Below, one piece after another: positions 15,924 to 25,395 of a DNA stretch of 32,355 nt (positions within the stretch are counted from its first letter, which is position 1; the number at the start of each line of letters is the position of its first letter). Below the pieces are notes generated by a model. The model was not told the DNA's origin. It saw nothing but the letters and a program-made list of their open reading frames with translations, and did no database searches. A program made the translations under genes and the position numbers. Origin of the DNA: CAYNUJ01 sp964621225 (GTDB taxonomy: Bacteria > Bacteroidota > Ignavibacteria > Ignavibacteriales > Melioribacteraceae); NCBI GenBank assembly GCA_964621225.1, contig CAZULK010000014.1, positions 1 to 32,355 of the forward strand, in the 5' to 3' direction.

Positions 15924-17892
15924 AGCTCGTGCATATTTAAGTTTTTTCTTTATGGTGCTGATCTTCTTCGGATTGATAGCGAGACTGTACCGCATTCAGA
16001 TTGAACAACACGACGAGCTTTCCATTCGCGCATTAAAACATCATTATGCTTCCCAAAGCGTTAAAGCAGAAAGGGGAAGAATATTCGACCGGAACGGCGA
16101 TCTGTTGGTTTATTCAAAAAATGAAATTTCCTTTTATGTAAATAATAAAAACAAAAAGAACGACGTTGCAGATAGTGTAGTTGCAGCTGCTTTCAGCAAA
16201 GTTTTTGGTAAGCCCTTCCAACACTATATGGAGTTACTGTCGATCGATAAGAGTAGAGTTTGCTTGGAAAAAAAGGTGAGTAATAAATATAAAAATGCCT
16301 TCAAAAATTTACACTGCAACAGACTTTACTCTGAAACAGATAACAGCAGATTCTATCCTTACGGTTCATTGGCTGCTCATGTTTTAGGCTATGTTAATCG
16401 GGAGTTAAAAGGGGTTAACGGAATTGAAAGGTATTTGGATGAAGAGCTGAAAGGAAAAGACGGCAAACTTACATTTCAAATAGATGCCCGTAAAAACATT
16501 ATAGCTGTGGAAGAAAAAATTTCGGTTCCGCCCATCGATGGGAAAAATGTTGTTTTAACTATTGATAAAAATTACCAGAGCATACTTGATGAGGAGTTGC
16601 TCAACGGATTCAACAAATTTGGCGGGGAAGCTGCTGTCGGTATTATTGTAGATCCTAACACTGGTGAAATTTTGGCATTGTCGAACATCCCGAATTATGA
16701 CCCCGCCAATTATAATTTATTTGATAATGAGAGCCGAAGAAACAGAGCCATAAGTGATGTTTACGAACCAGGCTCAACTATAAAGTCAGTTTTCCTTTCG
16801 ATGCTTTTCGAAGAAAAATTGGCTTCGCCAAACGAAATAATTAATACAGAAAACGGAAAATATAAATTATATACAAAATGGATTAGAGATACCCATTCAT
16901 ACGAAAAATTAACAGTAAGAGAAGTTCTGGAACACTCGAGTAATGTTGGAATAGTAAAGCTGAGCAATAGAATTTCGCCAAATAAATTTTATAAATATCT
17001 TAGGGATTTCGGATTTGGTAACGAAACTCATATAGATTTGCCCGGCGAAGTTGCGGGAGTACTCAAGAAACCGGGGGAATACTCAAAATTGTCCAAGCCT
17101 TTTATTTCCCACGGATATGAAATTTCAGTAACTCCTTTACAAATGACAATGGCATACGCTGCTCTCGTAAACGGTGGTGTGTTATACAAACCACAAATAA
17201 TTAAAGCGATAGAATCGAAGAATGGTTCCGAAAAAACGGTTGTTCAACCTGAAAGAATTAGAAGAGTCATTTCCAAAGAGACATCGCAATTGATTGTGGA
17301 CTTGATGGAAGGAGTTGTGGAAAACGGAACCGGTGCAACCGCTCAACTTACGAATATGAGAGTTGGTGGTAAAACGGGAACTTCGCACAGATATGTAGAT
17401 GGACAATATTCCAATACAAAATATAATTCTTCTTTTATTGGATTTTTCCCGGTGGAAAATCCACAGGTAGTCATCTTTATTTGGGTTCAATCTCCCAAAC
17501 ATGGAAAATACGGCGGACAAGTTGCCGGACCGATTTTCAAAAATGTAGCGGAAAGAATTGTGAAATCGGATTTGAAATTTTCGAAGTATAGAAAAAATAT
17601 TGACAGAACAAGGAACAGAAAAGAATTTTATACTATTAATCTAAATACGGAGAAGGATTATGTGAGTCATTCTAATCCGGCAAATAAAGTTGAAGAAGTA
17701 AAGAAATTTGAAACAAAAAGATTTACAATGCCGAATTTAGTCGGTTCAACGGTAAGAAAAGCAATGGCTTTTGCTGCATCTTCCGGATTGAAACTTAAGA
17801 TGGAAGGAAGGGGCAGAATAATTTGGCAGAATATCAAACCGGGAAGTAAAATTGTAGCAGGTAAGGTTTTAGAGATAAAATGCGGAAAATGA
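15916..17892 (+). CDS. ftsI: Septal penicillin-binding protein FtsI (PBP3 type) with C-terminal PASTA
   Basis: A class B PBP, the septal transpeptidase paired with FtsW. It has 658 residues. An N-terminal membrane anchor at about 5-25 leads to the pedestal region (AERGRIFDRNGDLLVYS) and the transpeptidase domain with SxxK at Ser287-Lys290 (PGSTIK, active-site Ser287), SxN at Ser341-Asn343 (HSSNVG) and KTGT from Lys486. The last 60 or so residues (FTMPNLVGSTVRKAMAFAAS) form one PASTA domain, which is absent from proteobacterial FtsI and present in several Gram-positive and Bacteroidota/Chlorobi homologues as I recall. It overlaps ftsL by 8 bp and murE by 4 or 13 bp depending on the murE start. 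Confidence 0.96.
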   Translation: MIKARAYLSFFFMVLIFFGLIARLYRIQIEQHDELSIRALKHHYASQSVKAERGRIFDRNGDLLVYSKNEISFYVNNKNKKNDVADSVVAAAFSKVFGKPFQHYMELLSIDKSRVCLEKKVSNKYKNAFKNLHCNRLYSETDNSRFYPYGSLAAHVLGYVNRELKGVNGIERYLDEELKGKDGKLTFQIDARKNIIAVEEKISVPPIDGKNVVLTIDKNYQSILDEELLNGFNKFGGEAAVGIIVDPNTGEILALSNIPNYDPANYNLFDNESRRNRAISDVYEPGSTIKSVFLSMLFEEKLASPNEIINTENGKYKLYTKWIRDTHSYEKLTVREVLEHSSNVGIVKLSNRISPNKFYKYLRDFGFGNETHIDLPGEVAGVLKKPGEYSKLSKPFISHGYEISVTPLQMTMAYAALVNGGVLYKPQIIKAIESKNGSEKTVVQPERIRRVISKETSQLIVDLMEGVVENGTGATAQLTNMRVGGKTGTSHRYVDGQYSNTKYNSSFIGFFPVENPQVVIFIWVQSPKHGKYGGQVAGPIFKNVAERIVKSDLKFSKYRKNIDRTRNRKEFYTINLNTEKDYVSHSNPANKVEEVKKFETKRFTMPNLVGSTVRKAMAFAASSGLKLKMEGRGRIIWQNIKPGSKIVAGKVLEIKCGK

Positions 17893-19364
17893 AATTAACG
17901 GACATATTAAATAACCTACACGCAATCCAAGTTAGCGGCAATCCGGAAGGAATAGAAATAGAATCTATAGAATTGGATTCGAGGCGGGTTAATGGGAAAT
18001 CAATTTTTGTAGCCGTAAAAGGATTTAAACTCGACGGCCACGATTTTATACCTGGCGCCATCAGCCAAGGCGCAAGAGTAGTTATTGTTGAAGATGATTC
18101 CAAGGTTCCCGATGAATTATTTACCGTTAACAATTGCGTAAAAATTTTAGTCGAGAATTCAAGACGAGCATTGGCAGAAGCTTCGGTTGCGCTTTACGAC
18201 GATCCTTCTGCAAAATTAAATTTGATTGGAGTTACCGGAACAAAAGGGAAAACCACAACCACCTTTTTCATCAAAAAAATTATTGAAGCTTCAGGTAAAA
18301 AGTGCGGATTGATTGGTACAAACAAATACATTGTAGGCGAAAAAGAATATAACGCTGATAGAACCACTCCTGAAGCCAATGTTATAAATAAGTTACTGAA
18401 TGAAATGGTCGAGGAGGGATGTGAGTTTGCGGTAATGGAAGTTTCTTCACATTCAATCGACCTATTCAGAGTTCACGGATTAAATTTTGCTGCAGCAATC
18501 CTAACAAATGTTACGTCTGATCATCTCGATTATCATAAAACTTTCGAAGCATACAGAGATGCAAAAGTGAATTTATTTTCGAATCTACAGGAGAATTCAA
18601 ATTCAATTATTAATGCGGATGATAAAAGTGCGGTTCATTTTATATCAAATTCAAAAGGAAAAGTTTATACTTACGGGACTGCAAGCGGATCGAATTATTT
18701 GATGGAAAACGTGGAATTTAATTTGACCGGAACTACGTGGAATGTTACAGTTGAGGATGAGAAATGGAATTTATCCACTCCGTTGATAGGAAAGTTTAAT
18801 GCATTTAATGCTACTGCTGCATTGGTTGCAACCCATCGCTTGGGAATCAAAAAAGAAGACATCATCAAAGGAATTGGGGAAATGCCTCAAGTTCCGGGAA
18901 GATTCGAGGTTTTATCCGGAGAAAATAAAAAGGTAATAATCGATTATTCTCATACGGCTGACAGTTTGGAAAAAGCGCTTCAGTCAATTCATCATTTAAT
19001 TTCTCCCGGTCAGAAAATTGTAACAGTATTTGGTTGCGGGGGAGATAGAGATAAAACCAAAAGACCGGAGATGGGAAAAATAGCGGAAAAATATTCAGAC
19101 TTTGTTATTGTTACTTCAGACAATCCCCGCACTGAAGACCCAGTTGCGATACTGAAAGATATTGAAGCCGGTATGAAAAAGGATAATCATAAAGTTATTG
19201 AGAATAGAACCGAAGCGATAAAAGAAGCCGTGCTAAACTCGGATGAAAACTCTGTTGTGCTAATAGCAGGAAAGGGGCACGAAACTTACCAAGAGATCAA
19301 CGGTGTGAAACATCATTTTTCGGATAAAGAAGAAGCATTGAAATATTTGAGAGTAATGAATTGA
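17889..19364 (+). CDS. murE: UDP-MurNAc-L-Ala-D-Glu:meso-diaminopimelate ligase MurE
   Basis: A cytoplasmic ATP-dependent ligase that adds the third residue of the peptidoglycan stem. The ATP loop GVTGTKGKTTTT and the substrate segment TSDHLDYHKTF are visible. The motif DNPRTEDP is the meso-diaminopimelate-type signature (DNPR), so this organism should have mDAP peptidoglycan. Two starts are possible. ATG 17880 overlaps ftsI by 13 bp. ATG 17889 makes the ATGA stop-start overlap used elsewhere in this operon and is preferred (491 residues). Neither has a strong Shine-Dalgarno. The stop overlaps the TTG start of murF by 4 bp. Confidence 0.95.
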   Translation: MKLTDILNNLHAIQVSGNPEGIEIESIELDSRRVNGKSIFVAVKGFKLDGHDFIPGAISQGARVVIVEDDSKVPDELFTVNNCVKILVENSRRALAEASVALYDDPSAKLNLIGVTGTKGKTTTTFFIKKIIEASGKKCGLIGTNKYIVGEKEYNADRTTPEANVINKLLNEMVEEGCEFAVMEVSSHSIDLFRVHGLNFAAAILTNVTSDHLDYHKTFEAYRDAKVNLFSNLQENSNSIINADDKSAVHFISNSKGKVYTYGTASGSNYLMENVEFNLTGTTWNVTVEDEKWNLSTPLIGKFNAFNATAALVATHRLGIKKEDIIKGIGEMPQVPGRFEVLSGENKKVIIDYSHTADSLEKALQSIHHLISPGQKIVTVFGCGGDRDKTKRPEMGKIAEKYSDFVIVTSDNPRTEDPVAILKDIEAGMKKDNHKVIENRTEAIKEAVLNSDENSVVLIAGKGHETYQEINGVKHHFSDKEEALKYLRVMN

Positions 19365-20743
19365 GACTAAATTTAAAGGACATATTTGAAATTCCCGGTG
19401 CTGAAATTTTTGATCCGGATAAATTCAAACCGGTAGCGAATGTCTCTATCGATTCACGAAGCATTAGAAAAAATTCTCTCTTTGTGGCAATAAAAGGAGA
19501 AAAATTCGACGGGCATAAATTTGTTAATGATGCTATTCGTAATGGTGCAACTGCTATTGTTGTGAACAAGAACAGATTACGTTATTTGGATGAAGTAGAT
19601 GTTCCTATAATTGCGGTAAAAGATACTAGCAAAGCTTATGGGGATATAGCTAATATTTGGAGAAATAAATTAAATGCAACAGTAATCTCAATTACCGGAA
19701 GCAATGGTAAGACAAGCACGAAAGATTATTTGACAACCTTGCTCGGCAAGAGATATAATGTGGTTTCAACTAAGCAAAATAATAACAATCACATCGGAGT
19801 CCCGCTAACTATTTTTGAAGCGGATGAAAAAACTGAAATACTTATTCTCGAACATGGCACGAATCATTTTGGCGAAATTGAATATACCGCCAAAATTGCC
19901 CAACCCGATATTGCTTTAATAACAAACATCGGCGACGGACATTTGGAATTCTTAATAGATCGTAACGGTGTTCTGAAAGAAAAAGGAAAACTTTTTGAGA
20001 TCACTGCTGAAAGAAACGGAGTTCTGGTAATAAATGATAACGATAGTTTGTTGAAAAAATATTCAAAGAATTTTTCTTGTAAAAAAGTAAAATATGCTTT
20101 TAATAAAAATGCTGATGTAAGAGGAAAGATTTCCGGTTATGATAAATATGGCAGACCGATCATGGAGATAAGTGATTCGAAATCCAATATTACTTCGGTA
20201 TTGCCGGTACTGGGAAGAGCTAACGCAAAGAATATTTTAGCAGCGGTTACAGTAGCAAAACAAATTGGCTTGAACAAAAGGGAAATTATTGCGGGAATAA
20301 AAGCTCTTACTCCGCCTAAAGGAAGATTAAACCTTATTGAAAAGAATGGTTTTATTATAATTGACGATACATACAATTCGAATCCGAATTCACTTAAAGA
20401 AGCTGTTGAAGTATTGAAAAAGATAAAGATTTATAAAAAGAAAGTTTTGATCCTGGGCGACATGTTCGAACTGGGAAAAGATTCAAAAAATATACACCGC
20501 AGTTTAGCTCCTGAAATAAAAAAATTAAATAAAACAAATACCGAAGTTTATACCATCGGAAAAAGCATGAGATATTTGAATTCGGAGATAAAGGATTCGG
20601 TAAAGTCTAAACAGTTTAATAATAGGAAATCATTACAAAATTTCTTGATGAAGATGGACGTTAAAGATAGGGTTATATTGGTGAAAGGTTCGCGAGGGAT
20701 GCATATGGAAGAGTACGTGAATGTTTTAGGAGAGAAGAATTAG
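19361..20743 (+). CDS. murF: UDP-MurNAc-tripeptide:D-Ala-D-Ala ligase MurF (TTG start)
   Basis: A cytoplasmic ligase that completes the UDP-MurNAc-pentapeptide. It has 460 residues with ATP loop GSNGKTST (113-120), KQNNNNHIGVPLTI and the MurF-typical ILEHGTNHFGEIEY. The start is TTG at 19361 in a TTGA overlap with the murE stop; GAGAG at 19349-19353 is a plausible Shine-Dalgarno. The nearby ATG at 19356 is in another frame. The fold repeats the N-terminal domain of murE next door (VSIDSRSIRKNSLFVAIKGEKFDGH), a known paralogy of Mur ligases. Confidence 0.96.
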   Translation: MRLNLKDIFEIPGAEIFDPDKFKPVANVSIDSRSIRKNSLFVAIKGEKFDGHKFVNDAIRNGATAIVVNKNRLRYLDEVDVPIIAVKDTSKAYGDIANIWRNKLNATVISITGSNGKTSTKDYLTTLLGKRYNVVSTKQNNNNHIGVPLTIFEADEKTEILILEHGTNHFGEIEYTAKIAQPDIALITNIGDGHLEFLIDRNGVLKEKGKLFEITAERNGVLVINDNDSLLKKYSKNFSCKKVKYAFNKNADVRGKISGYDKYGRPIMEISDSKSNITSVLPVLGRANAKNILAAVTVAKQIGLNKREIIAGIKALTPPKGRLNLIEKNGFIIIDDTYNSNPNSLKEAVEVLKKIKIYKKKVLILGDMFELGKDSKNIHRSLAPEIKKLNKTNTEVYTIGKSMRYLNSEIKDSVKSKQFNNRKSLQNFLMKMDVKDRVILVKGSRGMHMEEYVNVLGEKN

Positions 20744-21853
20744 ATGTTTTATTATCTGTTTAATTATATCAACGATAAATTCAATCCGCCGGGATTCGAC
20801 CTTTTCCGGTTCTTGAGTTTCAGGTCTGCTTTAGCGGCAATTACTGCTCTTTTCTTGTCGTTTTATTTGGGACCTAAAATCATTAAAAAATTAAGAGAAC
20901 ATCAAATAGGCGAGACAATTAGAGAAGTCGGTCCGCAAACGCATCAGAAAAAAGCCGGAACACCAACAATGGGCGGACTTATTATTTTGCTTACTGTAAC
21001 CATTCCGGTTCTTCTGTGGAGCGATATTAAAAGCACATACATACTTTTAGTTTTAGGCGGTACTTTATTTTTAGGATTAGTAGGCTTTATCGACGACTAC
21101 TTGAAAGTTGTTAAGAAAATGAAAAAAGGATTGATTGCCAGATATAAACTTATGGGACAAGTGTTGGTCGGATTGGCAATTGGATGTGCTGTTTATTTCC
21201 TTCCGGAATTTTCTAATTATGCAACAGAAACCACATTGCCTTTTTTCAAAAATTTAAATTGGGATTTTTCCTATTTGTATATACCGGTAGTTATTTTCAT
21301 AATAACCGCAACTTCGAATGCCGTTAATTTAACCGATGGATTGGACGGATTGGCAATAGGAACATTAACCATTGTGATGCTTGCCTTGGCAATAATGAGC
21401 TACGTAACCGGAAACGTGATTTATTCTGATTATTTGAATATAATTTATTTGCCCGGAGCCGGGGAATTGACTGTCTTTATTGCAGCATTGATTGGCGCCG
21501 GATTGGGATTCTTGTGGTTTAATTTTTATCCGGCACAAATTTTTATGGGAGATACCGGATCTTTAGCCCTTGGCGGTGCTTTCGGTATAATGTCGATTTT
21601 AATTAAGAAAGAATTATTGATACCGATACTCGGTGGTGTATTTTTTATGGAAACAATTTCCGTTATAATTCAAAGATTATATTTCAAATATACCAAGAAA
21701 AAATACGGGGAAGGAAGAAGAGTATTCAAAATGGCTCCGGTTCACCACCACTTTGAAATGCTCGGTTGGGATGAACCCAAAATAGTGATCAGGTTTTACA
21801 TCATAGCAATTATACTTGCAATTGTTTCATTAGCGTCGTTCAAAATCAGATAA
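20744..21853 (+). CDS. mraY: Phospho-MurNAc-pentapeptide transferase MraY
   Basis: An integral membrane enzyme that transfers phospho-MurNAc-pentapeptide to undecaprenyl phosphate, making lipid I. It has 369 residues with about ten hydrophobic helices. Family signatures: QKKAGTPTMGGL near the N-terminus, FIDDYLKV, NLTDGLDGLA with the catalytic aspartates, GDTGSLALGG, and APVHHHFEMLGW near the C-terminus. It starts directly after the murF stop with AGGAGAG about 10 nt upstream. Its stop overlaps the murD ATG by 1 bp (TAATG). Confidence 0.98.
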   Translation: MFYYLFNYINDKFNPPGFDLFRFLSFRSALAAITALFLSFYLGPKIIKKLREHQIGETIREVGPQTHQKKAGTPTMGGLIILLTVTIPVLLWSDIKSTYILLVLGGTLFLGLVGFIDDYLKVVKKMKKGLIARYKLMGQVLVGLAIGCAVYFLPEFSNYATETTLPFFKNLNWDFSYLYIPVVIFIITATSNAVNLTDGLDGLAIGTLTIVMLALAIMSYVTGNVIYSDYLNIIYLPGAGELTVFIAALIGAGLGFLWFNFYPAQIFMGDTGSLALGGAFGIMSILIKKELLIPILGGVFFMETISVIIQRLYFKYTKKKYGEGRRVFKMAPVHHHFEMLGWDEPKIVIRFYIIAIILAIVSLASFKIR

Positions 21854-23199
21854 TGGAAAAAGAGATAAATAAAATATCGGTAATTGGCGCTGTTCGTAGT
21901 GGATTGGCTGCTGCCAAATTGGCAAAGAGGCAGGGAATTGATGTATTCGTAAGTGATTCCGCTAGTTACGAAAAATTAAAAGATAATTTTGATAAGCTGA
22001 AAGAACTTGGAATCGATTATGAGTTCGGAGGTCATTCGGAAAAAATTTATGATGCCGACTTAATTGTTACAAGTCCCGGTGTGCCTTCCGATTCAGATGT
22101 GATAAAAAATGCTTTGAATAAAGGATTACAAGTAATTAGCGAATTGGAATTCGCTTCAAGATTCTGTAAAGGAAATATTATTGGGATTACGGGTACAAAC
22201 GGCAAAACCACCACAACAACTCTTTGTGCGCATGTTTTGAATGAATGCGGATTCAAAACATATACTGCGGGGAATATCGGTTTTGCATTTTCTGAAATAG
22301 CTGACCGGATTAAACCGGATGAATTTGTATCGTTGGAAATATCTTCTTTTCAACTAGATTTTATAAATGAATTTGCTCCTAAATTTGCTGTCCTGCTGAA
22401 TATCACTCCCGACCATATGGATCGTTACGACAACAGTTTGGACAATTATGCAAGAGCAAAATTCAATATAACTATAAATCAAAGTGATGAGGATTATTTC
22501 ATACTTGATAAAAAGATATTGCAAGAATATGAATTCAGCACCGCTGCAAACTCTATTGCAATCAGTACGGATGGAATGATTGAGAATGGTATTTATGCTG
22601 ATAATGATAAAATTTATTCCAATTTTGAAAATGAAGTTGAGCAGCTATGCAGTAGAGACGATATAAGCTTAAAAGGCGAACACAATTTGCAAAATGCATT
22701 GGCTGTAATCGCTGTGGCAAAATTATTGAACGCCGATGTTGATAAAATGAGAACTGCACTAAAGAGTTTCAAGGGAGTAGAACATCGCCTTGAATTTGTA
22801 AGGGAAATCGAAGGTGTATCATTCATTAACGACAGCAAAGCAACCAATGTGGATTCGGTGTTTTATGCATTGCAAAGTTTTGATAAACCGATAAGGTTGA
22901 TTCTTGGTGGAAAAGATAAAGGAAACGATTACAACCAAATTAAAGAATTAGTAAAGAAGAATGTAATAAAAATATATGCAATTGGATCTTCTAAAGAAAA
23001 AGTGAAAAGCTTTTTTGAAAATATTGTTAATGTTCACGTTTGCGAATCGATGGAAGACGCAGTCAACTCCGCATTCAAGGATTCGAATGCTGGAGAAGTG
23101 ATTCTTCTTTCCCCGGCATGTGCAAGTTTCGATATGTTCGATAATTATGAACACAGAGGTGAAGTATTCAAAAGAATTGTAGGTGAACTATGTCCCTAG
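21853..23199 (+). CDS. murD: UDP-MurNAc-L-Ala:D-Glu ligase MurD
   Basis: A cytoplasmic ligase that adds D-glutamate to UDP-MurNAc-L-Ala. It has 448 residues. The N-terminal nucleotide-sugar loop is IGAVRSGLAAA, a variant of the usual GxGxSG form. The ATP loop GITGTNGKTTTT is at about 111-122, followed by NITPDHMDRYD and FINDSKATNVDSV, both characteristic of MurD. The C-terminal domain ends LSPACASFDMFDNYEHRGEVF, a strong family marker. It overlaps mraY by 1 bp and ftsW by 10 bp. Confidence 0.97.
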   Translation: MEKEINKISVIGAVRSGLAAAKLAKRQGIDVFVSDSASYEKLKDNFDKLKELGIDYEFGGHSEKIYDADLIVTSPGVPSDSDVIKNALNKGLQVISELEFASRFCKGNIIGITGTNGKTTTTTLCAHVLNECGFKTYTAGNIGFAFSEIADRIKPDEFVSLEISSFQLDFINEFAPKFAVLLNITPDHMDRYDNSLDNYARAKFNITINQSDEDYFILDKKILQEYEFSTAANSIAISTDGMIENGIYADNDKIYSNFENEVEQLCSRDDISLKGEHNLQNALAVIAVAKLLNADVDKMRTALKSFKGVEHRLEFVREIEGVSFINDSKATNVDSVFYALQSFDKPIRLILGGKDKGNDYNQIKELVKKNVIKIYAIGSSKEKVKSFFENIVNVHVCESMEDAVNSAFKDSNAGEVILLSPACASFDMFDNYEHRGEVFKRIVGELCP

Positions 23200-24308
23200 G
23201 CACACTGAAAAATATTTATCTCGGCATGGTGATTGTTCTCATAAGCGTGGGACTTTTATTAGTATTCAGTTCAAGCGGATATGTGGCAGCTCAGAAAGGA
23301 GCAGTATTCGGATTTTTCAATAAACATCTTATTAAAGTTTTACTCAGTTTGGTATTTCTCTTACTCGGATATTTCATCCCTTACGAATTTTACAGGTCTT
23401 ATAGCAAATTGGGAATGGTGTTCGTTATTTTATTATTGGTGGGAACATTATTGTTTGCTCCGAAAATAAAGGGCGCCTCCAGATGGATTTTTATGGGTGG
23501 AATGCAGATTCAACCTTCGGAATTGGCAAAGATTATTCTGGTGTTACATCTGTCGAATATGATCGTTGCCAAAGGGGAAAAGATGCAAAGCTTCCAGAAG
23601 GGAACATTATTCGGATTGATTTGGATATTCATCACTGCTCTTCTGATTTTTGTTCAACCAAATGTTAGTACTGCTGTAATCATTGTTGCCGTCTCCTTTG
23701 GACTGCTTTATGTGGGAGGATCCAAATTCAAACATTTGGCTTCGGTATCGGTGCCAATTCTTTTGTTGGGCGGAACTTTTGCGATGATCTACTCCCACTC
23801 CAGACAAAGAATAATGATGTTTGTAGATGCTTTAACAACCGGTTCGAGTAATAATTATCAAGTTTTGCAAGCAAAGATTGCATTGGGTAACGGAGGAATA
23901 CTGGGAGTTGGATTAGGACAAAGCGTTCAGAGTAACGGTTTCGTACCGGAGGCTTACGGTGATTTTATCTTCTCAATACTTGGCGAAGAATTCGGATTTG
24001 TTGGGACGGTTTTAATTCTTCTGGCTTATTTAGGTTTGTTTTACATCGGGTTACAAATTGCAAAGCAGGTAAAAGATAGATTCGGACAATTGATAGTTTA
24101 CGGATTGACTTTGTTGATTACATTCAGTGCTTTTGTAAATACGTCTGTAGTTGTGGGATTACTACCAACAACCGGAATCACTCTTCCATTTATTAGTTAC
24201 GGTGGATCATCATTGGTGTTTTTATGTTTTTCGGTTGGAATAGTTTGCAATGTAGCATGGCAAAATTTTAAGACTAATGAATCAAAGGAAATTGAAGAAG
24301 TCATATAA
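23190..24308 (+). CDS. ftsW: Septal peptidoglycan polymerase FtsW (SEDS family)
   Basis: A polytopic SEDS glycosyltransferase of 372 residues that polymerises lipid II at the septum with FtsI. About ten transmembrane segments are apparent. Conserved elements: KGASRWIFMGGMQIQPSELAK, the Gln-rich YQVLQAKIALGNGGILGVGLGQS, PEAYGDFIFSILGEEFGFVG and LPTTGITLPFISYGGSS. RodA has the same fold. The FtsW call rests on location between murD and murG in the dcw cluster and on the ftsI gene in the same operon. It overlaps murD by 10 bp and murG by 32 bp, the longest overlap in the cluster. Confidence 0.95.
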   Translation: MSLGTLKNIYLGMVIVLISVGLLLVFSSSGYVAAQKGAVFGFFNKHLIKVLLSLVFLLLGYFIPYEFYRSYSKLGMVFVILLLVGTLLFAPKIKGASRWIFMGGMQIQPSELAKIILVLHLSNMIVAKGEKMQSFQKGTLFGLIWIFITALLIFVQPNVSTAVIIVAVSFGLLYVGGSKFKHLASVSVPILLLGGTFAMIYSHSRQRIMMFVDALTTGSSNNYQVLQAKIALGNGGILGVGLGQSVQSNGFVPEAYGDFIFSILGEEFGFVGTVLILLAYLGLFYIGLQIAKQVKDRFGQLIVYGLTLLITFSAFVNTSVVVGLLPTTGITLPFISYGGSSLVFLCFSVGIVCNVAWQNFKTNESKEIEEVI

Positions 24309-25395
24309 TAAATATCGTTTTTTATTTGCAGCGGGAGGAACCGGTGGTCACCTTTTCCCGGCAATTGCCGTTGCTGAAAAAATTAAGGAATTAAAACCCG
24401 AAAGCGAATTTTTGTTTTTAGGTACTTCAACAAAATTGGAATCGAAGATAATACCTCAATTAGGATTCCCGTTCAAGACGCTATGGATCAGCGGTTTTGC
24501 GAGGAAATTAAGTATTAAGAATATTTTATTCCCTATAAAATTAGTGGTTTCTATGATACATGCTTTATTTATTAATATGAAATTCAAACCGAGAGTTGCC
24601 GTCGGTGCAGGAGCATATGTTGCTGGTCCTGCGCTCTGGGGTGCTTCGGTAATGGGGAGTAAAATCGTATTGTTGGAACAAAACAGTTATCCGGGAATAA
24701 CCAACAGAATTTTAGAGAAAAGAGCAGATAAAATATTTACAAGTTTCGAAGAATCTTCTAAGTATTTCAGATTCAAAGACAGAATTATAAATGCCGGGAA
24801 TCCGGTTCGTAGTAAATTGAAATTGATTGACAAAGATGAAGCAAAGAAACAACTGGGATTAAATCCGGAAAAGAAATGTCTGTTTGTTTTGGGAGGAAGC
24901 CTTGGCGCCGCAACTTTGAACAAAACAATTGCGCAAAATGCAGAAGAATTAACAAACAGAAACATTCAGTTGATTTGGCAAACCGGCAAGCGTGCTTACG
25001 GTGAATACGCATCATTCGAAAGTGAAAACATACGAGTTTATGAATTTATTGAGGATATTGCTCTTTGTTATTCCGCTGCGGATTTAATTGTTGCCAGAGC
25101 CGGCGCTACAACCATTGCTGAAGTATCCGCATTGGGTCTCCCGGTTGTTTTTGTTCCTTCTCCAAATGTGGCAGCCAATCACCAGTATAAAAATGCTAAA
25201 GTTTTATTCGATCAAAATGCATGCGAACTAATCGAAGATAAAAATTTTGCGAATGAATTTTCGGGGAAAGTATTCGATTTAATTTTCGATGAATCAAGAA
25301 CTAATACAATGGCAGAGAATATTAAAAAATTAGCCCGGCCCGATGCAGCCGAAAATATTGCCAAAAGCGTAATCGAATTGGCGGAGATTGTATGA
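24277..25395 (+). CDS. murG: UDP-GlcNAc:lipid I N-acetylglucosaminyltransferase MurG
   Basis: A membrane-associated GT-B glycosyltransferase that converts lipid I to lipid II. It has 372 residues with AAGGTGGHLFPAIAVAE (G-loop 1, 20-25), VGAGAYVAGPALWGA, LEQNSYPGITNR, the LGGSLGAATLN loop, and ARAGATTIAEVSALGLPVVFVP for UDP-GlcNAc binding. The ATG at 24277 lies 32 bp inside ftsW without a clear Shine-Dalgarno. A later in-frame TTG (24292) is possible but sits directly against a GGA, so ATG is kept. The stop overlaps murC by 4 bp (ATGA). Confidence 0.97.
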   Translation: MNQRKLKKSYNKYRFLFAAGGTGGHLFPAIAVAEKIKELKPESEFLFLGTSTKLESKIIPQLGFPFKTLWISGFARKLSIKNILFPIKLVVSMIHALFINMKFKPRVAVGAGAYVAGPALWGASVMGSKIVLLEQNSYPGITNRILEKRADKIFTSFEESSKYFRFKDRIINAGNPVRSKLKLIDKDEAKKQLGLNPEKKCLFVLGGSLGAATLNKTIAQNAEELTNRNIQLIWQTGKRAYGEYASFESENIRVYEFIEDIALCYSAADLIVARAGATTIAEVSALGLPVVFVPSPNVAANHQYKNAKVLFDQNACELIEDKNFANEFSGKVFDLIFDESRTNTMAENIKKLARPDAAENIAKSVIELAEIV